Assembly (NCBI GenBank): GCA_032821775.1
Contig: JAVLRN010000003.1
Location: 3,472,001 to 3,536,000, forward strand
DNA from: Sanguinoderma infundibulare
Lineage: Eukaryota > Basidiomycota > Agaricomycetes > Polyporales > Polyporaceae
Reading direction: 5' to 3'
DNA length: 64,000 bases
The notes beneath the pieces are model-generated. The model did no database searches. It saw only the letters and a program-made list of their open reading frames with translations, and had not been told where the DNA came from. Below are positions 12,628 to 24,529 of this stretch, piece by piece. Position 1 is the first letter of the stretch; each line of letters starts with the position of its first letter. A program made the position numbers and the translations under genes.

Positions 12628-13029
12628 ATGGCGGCCATTCCCCAACCATCGGGAAAGCCCCCAACGCCTCCGCCAGCGTACACAGAGCTTCCAGACCCCC
12701 AACCACGCTACCAATCACCGAATCAGCCGCCGTCGACTCTGGCGAGCAGCTCACAGGGCCCTGAAGGGACTCCATTCTCGTTTCCCGCGCACGCTGGTTA
12801 CGGCCCTACACCGATTGCGCAACAGACACAGCTGCTACCGTATTACGACCCGCGGTCGCAGTATGCGCTCGCCGAGGCGAATCGACGAGCGAGATGGCGG
12901 TTTATCAGGGCGGCGGTGTGGGCGGTGGTGGTTCTGAGCGTGGTGAGCTTCGTGACGGGTTGGGAGGTGGAGATGATGATGGCGAGGGGGCATCATCATC
13001 GTGGGCATGGGACGTCGGCGAGCGAGTAG
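12628..13029 (+). CDS. Small proline-rich single-pass membrane protein, hypothetical
   Basis: This is an uninterrupted frame of 133 residues from the ATG at 12628. An in-frame ATG at 12586 would add 14 residues. The N-terminal 80 residues are rich in Pro, Ser and Gln (PSGKPPTPPPAYTELPDP). They contain PPAY, which matches the PPxY motif bound by WW-domain ubiquitin ligases. A membrane helix follows (FIRAAVWAVVVLSVVSFVTG), and the C-terminus is short and His-rich. PPxY adaptors of Rsp5-type ligases share this layout, but no family is recognised. The frame could be spurious, although composition and codon use look coding. Confidence 0.5.
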   Translation: MAAIPQPSGKPPTPPPAYTELPDPQPRYQSPNQPPSTLASSSQGPEGTPFSFPAHAGYGPTPIAQQTQLLPYYDPRSQYALAEANRRARWRFIRAAVWAVVVLSVVSFVTGWEVEMMMARGHHHRGHGTSASE

Positions 13030-14401
13030 CGAGCGGGTTGTTGGGAGACTGGGAGGTGAGTGAAGCTACACCAGGCGGTTTGACTGGGGCGTCGAACGTT
13101 GAATCTCATTGCGATACTCTCACTAGTCTCTGCGTCGTGGACGGCTGCGCACTCGTTCCGTAGTTGCTGCGCCGATGCTGCACAAGGTTGTGCGGCTGGA
13201 TGCAGGCCGTCGTCTCTCTCGTGCGCGTTGCTTGCGTGCCTATGCGGTCCCCTATCGGACATGATCATTCACCCTCCGCATTCGCGGGGTAATGGGACAG
13301 GATACTATCTGTATATTATAGACAGAATCGCCCGAGGGTCGATGCGGCGCGGCGGCCTGGGGGAATACTTATCAGGCGGACGGAGGCGAGATAAGGCAGG
13401 GTCGCGGAGTGGATGTCTTGTCAGTGTGTAGGCGACGTAGGGTAGAATACAAGGCTCGCAAGGGCCGGGCAGTGATAGGTTAATGGAGCGAGTCGTGGGC
13501 GAGAATGAAAGCGGATGGTTTCGGGAATAATATTCCATATTGAAATCACTGTGAAGGGCCCGAAGTTCGCGTGGCGGCCCCACGGCAGCGTCCTGGGCTC
13601 TCGCTCTCTCCTTCCTCCTCCTTCCACCATCGCCCTCCCGTCGCCATGTCTGTGTCTGTCCCCGCCAGCTGCTCTCTGCGCTCGCTCTCTCGCACGCTGG
13701 GCTGCCTTGGCTGAGAGACGCCGCTGCTTGTTTGCGAAACACTGAGGTCGATTGTCGTGCGGCCGCACAAAGAGAAACGGGTGCTTGTATGCGCCCTTGC
13801 GGGCCAACAATGACGACGCCCAAGGCGGGCGGAGAGTAGGCGCCGGTGAGTGGGGGAGTCACGTGTGTGGTTGGGTGGGAAATTAAGGTTAGGTTTGTTG
13901 CAGTTTGTGCACGGAATGGCCCGTGCGTGGGAAAGGGGCGCGGGCTGAATGGGGGCGTTGTGCTCTCCGGACGCCCCGGCCGCCCGCCTTCTGACCCACA
14001 TCCTCGATCAGAGCCTCTGCTCGTCGCCAGCCACAGCGAGCTCACTCCTCCCCTCGCTGTCCCAATCACCCCCGCCGCCTGCCCCTATCTATTGCATTCC
14101 TGCTGCTATCTCCCGCCCCGTCCAACATTGCTCAAACTCCCCGCGTCACTCGCTCCTTCAGCTTCACTCGCACGCGTCGCGCATCCTCCATCCCCCCGCA
14201 CGTCCAACACGTCTACTCTACCGACCTCCAGCTGCTATAGTCTTCGCCTGTCTGTATTTATAAAGACAGCTCCACGCGTTCTGCCTCCTCAGCTCTCCTC
14301 GCTGCCGCCCTGGCTGTTCATATTCTGATCCTCTCTCTCGCACTTCGTCGCCATCTCTTGCCTCTGTTGCCCTTCCCTGCTCGTACACTATTGTTGTCCC
14401 T
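13030..14401. other. Long gap and CT-rich leader before the Whi3-like gene
   Basis: No exon is supported. From about 13600 and especially 14000-14400 the plus strand is strongly pyrimidine-rich, as expected of a fungal promoter and leader for the gene starting at 14402. The gap is long compared with most in this window. Confidence 0.5.
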
Positions 14402-17400
14402 ATGACTTCCTCCATCGCAGCTCGTCGTCCCCATCCCTCCTACACCCCCACCCAGTCGTCAGACGAGGGCCTTCTCAATCGCTCCCTCCTCGACAACATC
14501 GACGCTCAGGGGGATGCAGAGCCCGTCTCCTCGTCAGATTCTGAGGCAGCGGGTGCGTCTGCGACCACCTTCGGCTCTCTCTCCACCGCATCCTCCCTCG
14601 GCTCTCCCTCGATTCCCTTCCATCTCGCCATCCAACCACAGCTCATTCCCCCTCGCTCAGACTCACCCAACCATCATGCTTTCGGTCAACTCAAGTCTTC
14701 CCAGCACAGCACGGACCTTCTGCAAAACAATACCACCCACTCAATGTACAACACCATCAATGGCATCGGCCTCCCCCCCGCCGATTTCTCACTAGTCTCC
14801 CCAACGGAGCCCGATGCTCTTAATTTTTCATCCAAACCCAACGCTAGTTTTGCCCCGGCTCCGTTCAGGACGTCGACCTCATTCACCTCCTTCCCTAACC
14901 GCCAGCGACACACCAACCCCACCTTCCGCGATACCTCCTCCGCCTTCCCTTCATCCACATACCCTTCATCTAACGACCTCTTCGGACCTTCGCCGAGCCT
15001 GATATCGCATCTCGCTGCGTCACAGCCGCAGTCAGCCCTGCCTCATTCTCTTGACTCCCTCCAACCACCGGGGCGCCCGTTCGATTTCACCTCCGGGCCT
15101 CCTCAGCTGAACGGCTCTGTTTCTGCCAACGGCGCTTCGCAGAACAAGCAGCAGCTGTACGGGACCGTGGACGCTTATAGACAGGGCCTCGACTCGACCC
15201 CCACGATGCTTCAAAAGCAGCAGGGCGGGACGGCGGGTGGTTCAAGTCTCCTCCAGAACGGTCAGTCCCTGCAGCACTCCCACCAGCACGGTTTCCAGGC
15301 TCCATACATGAACGGTCTTGGTGGTCATCCTCTAGGCCATGGACCTCACGCGCAGCCTCCGTTTGGGGCCCATCTTGCTGCAAGCGGCGCAGGGCCTGGA
15401 CAAGGGGGTGCCCCAGGAAGTGGGGTCTCGGGCGCTCCGAGCCTGAATCACACGAACGGCCCCGCACCGACCTCTCAGGCGGCGCAGGAGGAGATCTCTA
15501 CCATCTTCGTGGTGGGATTCCCGGATGACATGTCGGTACGTAACTCAGCATTCCTAATGGCCATGTGATGGTGCTGATGAATTTCTATTCTTGTTATCAG
15601 GAACGCGAGTTCCAGAACATGTTCACGTTCTCGTCTGGTTTCGAGGCGGCCACGCTCAAGATCCCGAACAAGGAGTCAACGTCTTATGGCAATCCGAACG
15701 CCCCGGGAGCCCGTCCCCAGGGTCTGCCCATGCCGTTTGGGGGTCCAAACGATGCGTACAACTTGGTCACAATGAACCAGGGTGGCGTTCTCATCGACGG
15801 TGGCCGTGACGGACCGATGACGTCCTGGCCCTCTTCGGCTCCGAACGATGACGGCCACTTCATACAGAACAACATGCCAATGCAGCCGCCCCGCAAGCAG
15901 ATCATTGGCTTCGCGAAGTTCCGCACGCGTGCCGAGGCTCTTGAAGCGCGAGACGCCCTCCAGGGCCGTCGCGTCGACGTCGAGAAGGGTGCTGTCCTCA
16001 AGGCTGAGATGGCGAAGAAGAACTTGCACACGAAGCGCGGTCCCGGAGTGGGACCCATCGGTTTCCCATCTCTCGCAGGCGGTGTCCCAGGAGCGGGTGC
16101 CCCTGACAACCTGTCGGGCCTCCCGGGGCTGCCTGCTGCGGGGGAGGCGCTATCTCAGCGAGACAAGCAGCTGGGTGCGCTTGGTGCCATGGGGATAGAC
16201 ATCAATGGCTTCCCTCAGCGACGTGACAGGGTCTTCGACGGGCGTGACGAAGAGGACCGTGACAGGAGGCGAGGAGAGTTCAGTTCAATCGGGCTCGGGC
16301 CCTTCGGTACTCGCGGACCTCGCGAGCGCGCCGAGGAAGACGAACGAGAGAGGGAGCGTAGGCGCAAGGAGAAGGAGAAGGAGAAAGAGGCGGCTCGCAT
16401 GCGCCAAAACTCCTTCGCGTTCGAGGCCTTCCACTCCGTTCCTCAGCAGATGGTTCGCCAAGGAGCCAACTCTCTCCTCTCCGCTGAGAACGGGATCGTA
16501 CCTTCCGGCCTCAGCTTGCCGTCTTCCCCTCCATCCATCCAGAGCGTCCCGTCACAGTCTGAAACGGTCCCCGGTCCTTGGGGCAATCTCCACGGCGTCG
16601 GTGCGTCGGCCGCGCTCAGGAAGATGGGCGTTCCGCAACACCATCTGTCCGGCCTTCCTCCACGTCCTCAGTCCCCGTTGGCCATGTCTCCCCCGTCCCT
16701 TGAAGCCCTCTCGGCGCCTGGCTCGCAGAGCGGCCATTCTGCGCCTGGTAGCCGGAGCACGCAGTTCTCCCCCGAGTCAACGCCGTCTTCGCTCCCTAGC
16801 CACCCTTCTCTTCCCTCTCGTCCTCCACGCCCGCAGTCGCCAAGCAGCGAGCCACCATGTCTCCCGCATTCATCCTCCCTTCCGAACTCGAAGGCCTCAA
16901 GTATTAGCGGGTCCCAGAGCGGACATGAGGAGGAGCTTGTACGCTCCGTGGGAGTGCTTGCTCTGTCGACGGAGTCGGGGTCTACTTCGCCGCAGCTGCC
17001 GTCTCCTGCGTCGGGAACCAGCTCTGGTGGCGGACGCACTGGGAGCGACCAGAACCCGCCCATCAATACGCTGTACGTCGGGAACCTTCCTACCTCGACG
17101 TCGCCGGGCGGGCACACGCTCAGCTACCTCGAGGACCGCTTGAGAGAGCTGTTCTCGAAGCAGCCTGGATACCGCAAGCTGTGCTTCCGCCAGAAAAGCA
17201 ATGGCCCGATGTGCTTTGTTGAGGTGTGTTGTGTTGCGTATCATTTGCATGAGTTCTTGTGCTGAGTTGACGTTGTAGTTCGAGAGCGTCGAGTTTGCGA
17301 CGAAGGCCCTCAACGACCTCTACGGCGACACCTTGAACGGTCTTGTGCGCAACGGCGGTATACGCCTGTCGTACAGCAAGAACCCTCTCGGTGTCCGTAC

Positions 17401-17845
17401 CCCGAACAGCGGGGGTAACGGGCCGTCGCTGCAACAGCAGCAGCAACACAGCCGTGAAGTGCACGACGGCAGCCGTGATGTTTTCCTCGGTGACACCTAC
17501 CCCCGTCATGCCGACTCGGTCGACACCATCCGAGGCGTTCGCCGCGACACCTCTGGCATGACGTCTCCAATCACGACCTCCTCCTACCGTTATACCACGT
17601 CTCCTCCGCCGCCCAGGTTCTTCTCTCCGCCCCTGCCTTCCGGAACCTTCGTCCCCACCTCTACGTCTTTCCCCCGCGCAAACCCTCCGGGATTCGGTTT
17701 CTCATCGGGCAGCACGACTTTCTCTCCTTTCGGCATTCCTCACTCTTCGATACCCGATCAGCCCGTGGCTGACGCCAGCAATGACCATCTCGCACATCCA
17801 CTTACCCCGGTCGCGGCCAACATAGAGTCCAGCCGCGCCGGTTGA
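14402..17845 (+). CDS. WHI3: Whi3-like RNA-binding protein with two RRM domains
   Basis: Three exons join in phase 0: 14402-15535, 15601-17223 and 17279-17845, giving 1107 residues. RRM1 begins near residue 366 ([20 protein letters not shown]). An insertion of about 60 residues precedes its second half ([20 protein letters not shown]). RRM2 begins near residue 866 ([12 protein letters not shown]) and includes [21 protein letters not shown] and a closing [12 protein letters not shown]. The rest is low-complexity Ser/Pro/Gln sequence, typical of proteins that form RNA granules. In yeast, Whi3 binds mRNAs such as CLN3 and controls cell size and fate. By homology this is the Whi3/Csx-type protein of the fungus. 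The paralogous identity is inferred from the arrangement and the RRM2 sequence. Confidence 0.85.
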
Positions 17846-18649
17846 TGACTGCATTCGCACTCGCAATACCTCGCATGTACCAATTATGTGGAGTCATCGT
17901 CAGCTCTCTCTCTCCTCTCTCTCTCTCAGCGCATATTTACGGTCTCGTACAATTTGTGTCCTGGACGCTCCACTCTCTCTCCCGTTTGCAATCTCGCGCA
18001 CTATCCCAACCCCTTCAATCGCTTACTACATATCTCTCTCAATCGTCCTCCCACGTCTCTCGCGTTTCACGATTCGCACAATCCCAGCTCTATAAACGAA
18101 TTCTACAGATGCTTATAGTTTGACCCTTCGTCCGCGGTAGTATCCCTTAGTTGTTTTTGTGCCCCATCTCTCTCTGTCTCGCCGCCCTGCCTTGCGTTGT
18201 TCGTCTGCACAAAGCCACCGTTTACTCTGCTCCGTACGTTGTCCTCGTTGCATTTTGCATACATGCTGTTCTGCTAGTCTCTCCTCCACCCCGGGTACAT
18301 AGCACGCTTGCCCTGTTCCTCACGATATGTATACTACTATTTACGCGCGTCACCGCACGCAACACGTCGCATCCATCATGCATTCAATCATCAAACGTCG
18401 TACAGTTGACGTGCAGTGAGCGTCGGACGTTGGAACGTCGAAGAACATGGATCAGTAAAAAAAAAAAAACAAAGAAGCGGATTCTACAACATGCGTGCGT
18501 GTGCGTGATATCGACATAGCTCGACTTGGAATGCGACGACCCGAATATAACCCAGCATAAAGAACATCATGAGTGGCATGACGCAACATATGAACAACAA
18601 CTACAATCTGCAACATCTGAATCCATCCGTCCGCGCGCGTCCGCTCTCG
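17846..18649. other. Convergent intergenic region
   Basis: This lies between the 3' ends of the Whi3-like gene and PSY2, which converge. It has CT-dinucleotide runs near 17905-18060 and a short poly-A run near 18457. Both are consistent with 3' UTRs. No gene is supported. Confidence 0.5.
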
Positions 18650-21600
18650 CTAGCCATTGTCCCCGTCGTTGGTGCCAGGACTTGAAGCGCTCTCGGTCTT
18701 GGAGCTCTGCGAGGAGGCAACGGCCGCGCCGACGGCCCCGAACTTGAGCTTGAGCTTCTTCGGGCCCTCCTCGCCGCCGCCGCCGCCGCCTCCTCCTTTC
18801 AGAGATATCGATATCGACTTGGGCCCCGGTCCTGGCGGTCCTGGTGGTCCCGGCGAGTCCGCGTCCGAGTGCGGCTGGGGCGAAGGCGAGGGCGAGGGAG
18901 AAGGATTCGGCGTCTGGCGTTTGGACTTTGCGAGGCGCTCGAGCAGCTCGTCGTCGTCGTTGTCGGTGTCCTCGCCGCGCCGGCGTTTGCTGCCGACGTT
19001 GCCGCCGACGGGGACAATGTCGGACATGCCCGATATGCGCGGGAGGAGGGTGGGGCCGCCGCGGGCGAGCTCCTCGAGGATGTCGCTGTCGTGCTCGGGG
19101 TGGATGGCGTTCTTGATGGAGGCCACCTGCCGGTGCGCGATACGCGGGCTCGCGGGGGGCTCGGTGCCCACCCCGGGCGAGGACGGGAAGGTGACGGAGA
19201 TGAAGCCGCCGCCACCACCGCCGCCGCCGCAGGGGACGGGGGAGGCGCGGCCGGGCGTGGGCGCGATGTTCTCGGTGCCGGCGGCCACGTCGTCCGCGTC
19301 GCCGTCGGGGTCGCCGTAGTCGACGAGGGAGCCGAGCGGGAGCGTGCGCGGGAGGCCGTTGAACGGCGCGGGCTTGGGCGGGGGGCGGACGGGGATGCCG
19401 GTGGGGCGCATGGGGCGCTTGCGCTTGCCGGTGGCGACCGCGACGCCGCGCGGGGGCGGCGGGGTGCTGACGATGTGGATGTGCTGCTCCTCGTCTTCGT
19501 CGTCGCCGTTGAAGTAGTCCTCCTCGGCGGTGTCGAGGAGCTTGCCCTGGCCCCACCCTCGTGAGGGAGTGCCTGGGAGCCTGGGAGGAAAGGGATGGTT
19601 AACGAAGGCGGTGGGGTCGCCGCGAAGGTGTACGCACTTCTCGATTCGCTCGACGGGTGGGGGCTCGATGTTCATCTCCCATCTGCTGATGAAGTCCTTG
19701 AACCTCGGCCCCACGACGGGCGACTCCGCCAGTGCTCGTACTGTGTCACCGTGCTTCGTCATACAATGGTGAATGAGCTCCTTGATGTTTTCCTACAACA
19801 CAGACGGATCGCGTTAGACTGAAGCTGAGCGCGACGCGTGAATCAATCAAAACGTACGCGGCGCATGAAGTCGAAGTACTCGAGGCAAGTCGAGCTGACG
19901 AGGTTGTCGCGTTTTGACTCGCGCGTGGTAAGTCGGAGAATAGGCTGGAAGACGTCGTGCTTGATGAGATGCTTGAAGATGTTCCCGTTCTTGAGCCGTA
20001 GACATGTGCGGAAGAAGCGGAACGCAGCTGGAGATGTATAGATGAGAAAACGGACAAATCATGACTGGTGCAGCGACTTGGACATACCTAGACGAAGGTG
20101 CTTGTCTTTGGAACGAAGGAGGGTGGCGACGCGAGGGGATATGTTAGATGAGAGGACAAAGAAATGGCTGCGGAAGGAGTGTTGTTGCGTAAAATTCGAA
20201 AGCAGGTCGCACAGCCATAGGAACAAATTTGTCTTTTCGCGAGACAGCACGAATACGGAGTCTACGTCGGTCGTCATGAGGAGAAGGTCAGAAAGGTAAC
20301 GACAGTAGCAACGCACCGGACATATCCTTGGACTCCGGCACCTCCTGAAAGGGCTTGAAGAGGGTGTCTATGCAAAACTTGTAGAAGTAGTCCAGGAACT
20401 TCTCGATGCCCGGGTCATCTTTGGTTCGCTGCTGCAGCATCTTGAGAGCGATGTTCTGCGTCGAGCCATGGGTATATGCACGTCCCGCAATACGAGAAAA
20501 CAAGACACTCACCGGGCCGTCCATGCCATCGTTCCCAACAAGCTCCAGCAGCAACCTCAACGCCTCTCCCACAAGACTCTGCACGGCAAGGTCCCTGCTC
20601 CGGACGAGCACTCTGCACATGAGCATGAGCACCGTCTCCTTGTCCTTCACGCTCTTCCCGTTCTGCTTCTCGCGCTCCATCGTCCCCAGCTGCTTCAGCA
20701 CGTGCCCGCGCACGCCGTTCAGGTCGTGATCGAGGAGCGCCATCATGATCTCGCCCGACGTCGCAATCATCTGTCGACCAGGCTCGTCCGCCTCGGACTG
20801 CGACAGGCCCCACTGAACGGCGAACACGATCCCGCGGTCGACAAGCGCTCGGAACAGCGCCATGCGCGCCGGCAGCTGCACGTTCTTGCCCATCATGCAC
20901 AGCTGCTGGACGAGGAAGACGACCTCGCGCCGTCGCGAGAGCTCCTCGGGCGAGAGCGCCCTGTTCCCGGCCAACGAGCCTGAACCCGAACCTTGCGCGT
21001 GACCGTTCGGAAGCACCGCGCCGTTCGCCGCCTTCGCGTCCGGAGAATCCACATCCATCTTGTCCGCGTCCTTTGATGCGTCCGGTCCGTGCTCCTTCGA
21101 CGCTTCTCCGTTCTTTATGGGCAGACCTAGGAGCGCCAGGAGATCATCGTCCATGAACATGCCGGCGATCTCGCGGAGGAACGCCTGGTCGTTCTGGACG
21201 TGGGTGATGATGTCGATCTGGTTGAAGATGATGGACGAGTTGAGGACGTTGAACGTCGAGTCGTCGATCGCGCGGGCGAGCACGACGTCCTTGAGGAACT
21301 GCAGGCGGTATGTGTGATGGACCTTGCGCTGGATCGAGTCGTCGCGGATGGGGATGGGCTGGTGGAAGCGAGATGTTTCACGGAGGAAATCGCGGTAGTT
21401 GGCTTTGTAGTTGGGGAATTCGGGGTCATCTGTGTAATAGGATTAGACTCACATAGGATATGCGGGCTTGATCCACCGACATTCGAGTATACCAACGACG
21501 CCAAGGAAGATCTCATCGTCCAGGATGTGTTCGTAGAGACTGTGTTCGTTCAGTAGTACTGCGGTAGCGAAAAGTCACAGAGTTAGCGGCAGTCAGGTGA

Positions 21601-22804
21601 CACACTACGAAACGTGAACGCACGTATGGTTTGCATGCAGCCGAACAAGGCATGCAAATCTGCGAGGCTCTCGAGGTCTTCTGCTTGGTGGAAAACGTCG
21701 ATCAGGGCTTTGATATATTCCTGAGATGCAAGCCAAAGGTTCGAAAGTTGGCAAGCAGGCGTGCGGTCGATGACTTCATCACGCACCTCGTTTTCAATGT
21801 ATTGGCACACACGCTCCTTCATGACGGCCGTCCTTGCGAGAGTCTTGATAGCGGTGTCAATCTCTCCAATGATGCCCATCTGAGGATGCGGTAGTCGACC
21901 TGAGCGGATGATGTTCGCGGTCGTGACGGACGGCTCTGGACCTTCAGGACCGATGAGCGGGGACGACGTCAGAACCATGTCTTCTGATGGTTTAGATCAG
22001 GGGAAGGGAGGAGGGTTAAAATAAATGAAAGGCACGCTGTAGCAGGGAGGCTGCACTCACCACCGCCATTCATATGTCGCTGGACCTCCTCAATGAAGTG
22101 CCACACCTCTGAACATCCATCCGGGTCCTGGAAGCTGAGGGCATAGTCGACGCCGTCGGGCTCCGTCCAGACGATTAGCGTGGCTGCAGCGTCGAAAATC
22201 AGGCTGAGCGACCGAGAACGGGCACACGCGCGTCGCAAGGCACGCGCAGAGAGATGAATGCTGATCACGCACCTGCCTGCCGTTGGTAGACGTCTGTGGC
22301 TCGGATGGTGGTGGTGAGGATGATGCGGTTGAAGTCCTCCTCGGCGCGCGCGATGAGCAGCGCCTCGTTGTCCTGGAAGTCCCCAAAGCAGATCGCGGTG
22401 CCCTGGTCGACCCAGTGGTTCTGGATGAGCTCGTAGACCTTCACGCGCTTCTGCTCGTGGCTGTCGTCCTCGGCCCACTGCCCAGACTCGTCGACGACCC
22501 CCGGGGCGTTCTCCGCGTCCATGCCGTCGACGGGCTCGCCGACTGCGCGCAGGACTTGGATGTCGACGGGTGAAGGTGTTCCTTCAACGATGGGAGGCGC
22601 GGTCGCGTCTTGAGCCTGTTCATTGTCGCTCGGTTGGACGCGTAATTGTGTCTCGGACGACGAGGGGGTCGTGTGGGCATCGCGGGGTAGTTCTTGAGGG
22701 CCGGAGGGGTCTGATTGGGACGGAGGCTGCTGTGCGGGCGAGCTCGAGGAAGCGGCGGGAGTCACGGTCTGCGCAGGGTCTCTGGCAGCATCGACGCTGC
22801 TCAT
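18650..22804 (-). CDS. PSY2: Serine/threonine protein phosphatase 4 regulatory subunit 3
   Basis: This is the PP4 subunit that targets the phosphatase to substrates such as DNA-damage checkpoint proteins. The minus-strand ATG is at 22804 (MSSVDAARDPAQ). After a Ser/Pro-rich leader comes an EVH1-like domain (KVYELIQNHWVDQGTAICFG, DVYQRQ, then LIVWTEPDGVDYALSFQD and EVWHFIEEVQRHM). The conserved SMK-1/Psy2 core follows (HSLYEHILDDEIFLGVVGIL, DPEFPNYKANYRDFL) and then an ARM-like solenoid (AFRFFRTCLRLKNGNIFKHL, NLVSSTCLEYFDFMR). About nine exons with short introns are visible. The last exon, 18650-19793, encodes a long acidic and Gly/Pro-rich tail with a KRRRGEDTDNDDDE stretch. The gene converges on the Whi3-like gene and diverges from the THYN1 gene. 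Confidence 0.93.
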
Positions 22805-23059
22805 TGCCAGAGGAGAGGGCGCCCAGGGGTGGAGGTCGAGGACAGAGGCAACGAACGGACGGGAGCAGAAGGCGGCGGGGAGGGATGGGCCCGGACGAAG
22901 CGGGATGGCGGACGTTGATGAGAGAGGCCCACAGTGTGGGCCCTCGCCAGTCGCAGCCCCAAACGCGTGTTGTCCGCTGTTTGCTGCATGCTCCGCCAAT
23001 TCGTCACCGTTCCCGCGTCTACCCCCACCCGCCTCCGTCGCTCCCTCCTTTGCTCTCAA
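22805..23059. promoter_or_regulatory. Shared promoter region, PSY2 and THYN1-like gene
   Basis: Only 255 bp separate the two opposed start codons at 22804 and 23060. Both promoters must overlap here. The sequence is GC-rich without a TATA box that I can see. Part of it is also an open frame in phase with the plus-strand gene. Confidence 0.6.
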
Positions 23060-24350
23060 ATGGCCCCAAAGCACTGGCTCATGAAGGCCGAGCCCGACTC
23101 GCGCATTGTCAAAGGAAAGGACGTCAAGGTGCGCTTTCAAAGGGCGGCTGTATGCGCACACGTCCGATCGAAACACGCTAGTTCAGCGTCGATGACTTCG
23201 AGGCCGTCAAGACAACGCCTTGGGAAGGGGTGCGCAATGCGGAGGCCAGAAACCTGATGAAAGAGATGAAGGTCGGCGACAAAGTACGCTGGCCACCGTG
23301 CCCCTTCTCGTGAAGAGTCCGGCCGAGATGATCATCCGCGTCCGAACCACAGGTTCTATTCTACCACTCGAACTGCAAGAACCCTGGTGAGCACGCCATT
23401 ACATCATACCCGTACCCAGCAGACCCTGAGCTAAACGCATGTCAGGCATCGCGGCGTTTGCGGAGGTGCGTTCGACGTTCCATAACTCCCGAACGTCATT
23501 CGACCTTCGACCCTTTGTACGCGCATAGGTCTCCAAAGAGGCGCATCCAGATTGTGAGTCCCCCTCAAGGTTCACACATAAGCCATGATTCTGAGCAGCA
23601 AGGAAACAAGAGATACGGCTTGGGATCCGTGAGTGGTCAGGATCTTTGTTGCATCCATGCCCCGCCCCTTACGCCCTCTCCAGCTCGCATCCTTATTATG
23701 ACCCTGTAAGGACCCACGTCGTATCCCCCGCATTGCACTAAATGCGGAGCCACTAGAAAACCGACAAAGAGAGCCCGAAGTGGTACATGGTCGAAGTCGC
23801 TTTCGGGTCGCGTGCCCAGCACTTCGTTCCATTGTCTCTCCTCCGGAACATTGCGTCTTCGTCCGAGCTCCCAGAAGAGGTTGCCTATATTGGCCAAGAT
23901 GGTGCGAAGGCCATCAAAGGTTCGTGACCCACAGTCCGTCCACGGGATCTCCGACTTGATAGGGCCCTGGGATTAGGTATGGCGCTGGTGACCCGAGGGA
24001 GATTGAGTGTTCAGAAAGTTGAAGAGGAAGCGTGGGGGATCATTGAGCAGTTGACGGAGAAGGGGGGATGGGATGAAGGAGCCAGCAGCAAGCCAAAAGC
24101 CAAGGCCAAGTCCAAGTCCAAGCCGAAAGCAAAGGCGAATCCTGGGGGAACGAAGAAGGGGCAGGGCAGGAAGAAGGCAAAGGATGACGACGAGGAAGAC
24201 GTGGAGTACGATGAGTCAGGAGCAGAGGGAGCGGATGCGGACGAGGAAGTGGAAGAGAAGAAGCCGAGTCGTCGCAAGAGGAAAGCCACCGAAGACGAGT
24301 CCGGAAACGAGGACAGCAAACCAAGACGGTCCAACCGTGCCCGGAGGTAG
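23060..24350 (+). CDS. THYN1: EVE-domain protein, THYN1 homologue
   Basis: The EVE domain is a PUA-related fold thought to read modified DNA bases. The protein starts MAPKHWLMKAEPDSRIVKGK, continues FSVDDFEAVKTTPWEGVRNA, VLFYHSNCKNPG, IAAFAEV, then KWYMVEVAF and GMALVTRGRLSVQKV, all family signatures. The C-terminal tail is lysine-rich and acidic (KPKAKAKSKSKPKAKA), suggesting nuclear localisation. The centre of the domain is split into four successive very small exons of 20, 25, 16 and 22 nt (23446-23465, 23529-23553, 23613-23628, 23684-23705), all phase-consistent. The final exon runs from about 23976 to the TAG at 24348-24350. An in-frame ATG at 22934 could give a longer N-terminus. Confidence 0.88.
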
Positions 24351-24529
24351 CGTCCTTCACTCCTCTACGTCATGCCTTATATCCAGCATGTACATACCTT
24401 GTTGCCACCCCCTAGCGTTTTGTATGAACTGACGTGCAGATCATGAACTTCATAGGCATGCGTGTTATAGCTTACATCCGTCTAGCCTTCGCAAATCTCC
24501 GCGCGTTACATGCAGTCAGTCCGATTTCC

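Noticed and set aside
13600..14400. Open frames in the CT-rich region before the Whi3-like gene
   Set aside because: They are Ser/Pro/Leu-rich translations of a pyrimidine tract without domain similarity.
18650..19560. Long Gly/Arg/Pro-rich open frames on both strands opposite the PSY2 tail
   Set aside because: They are shadows of the GC-rich coding tail of PSY2 in other frames.
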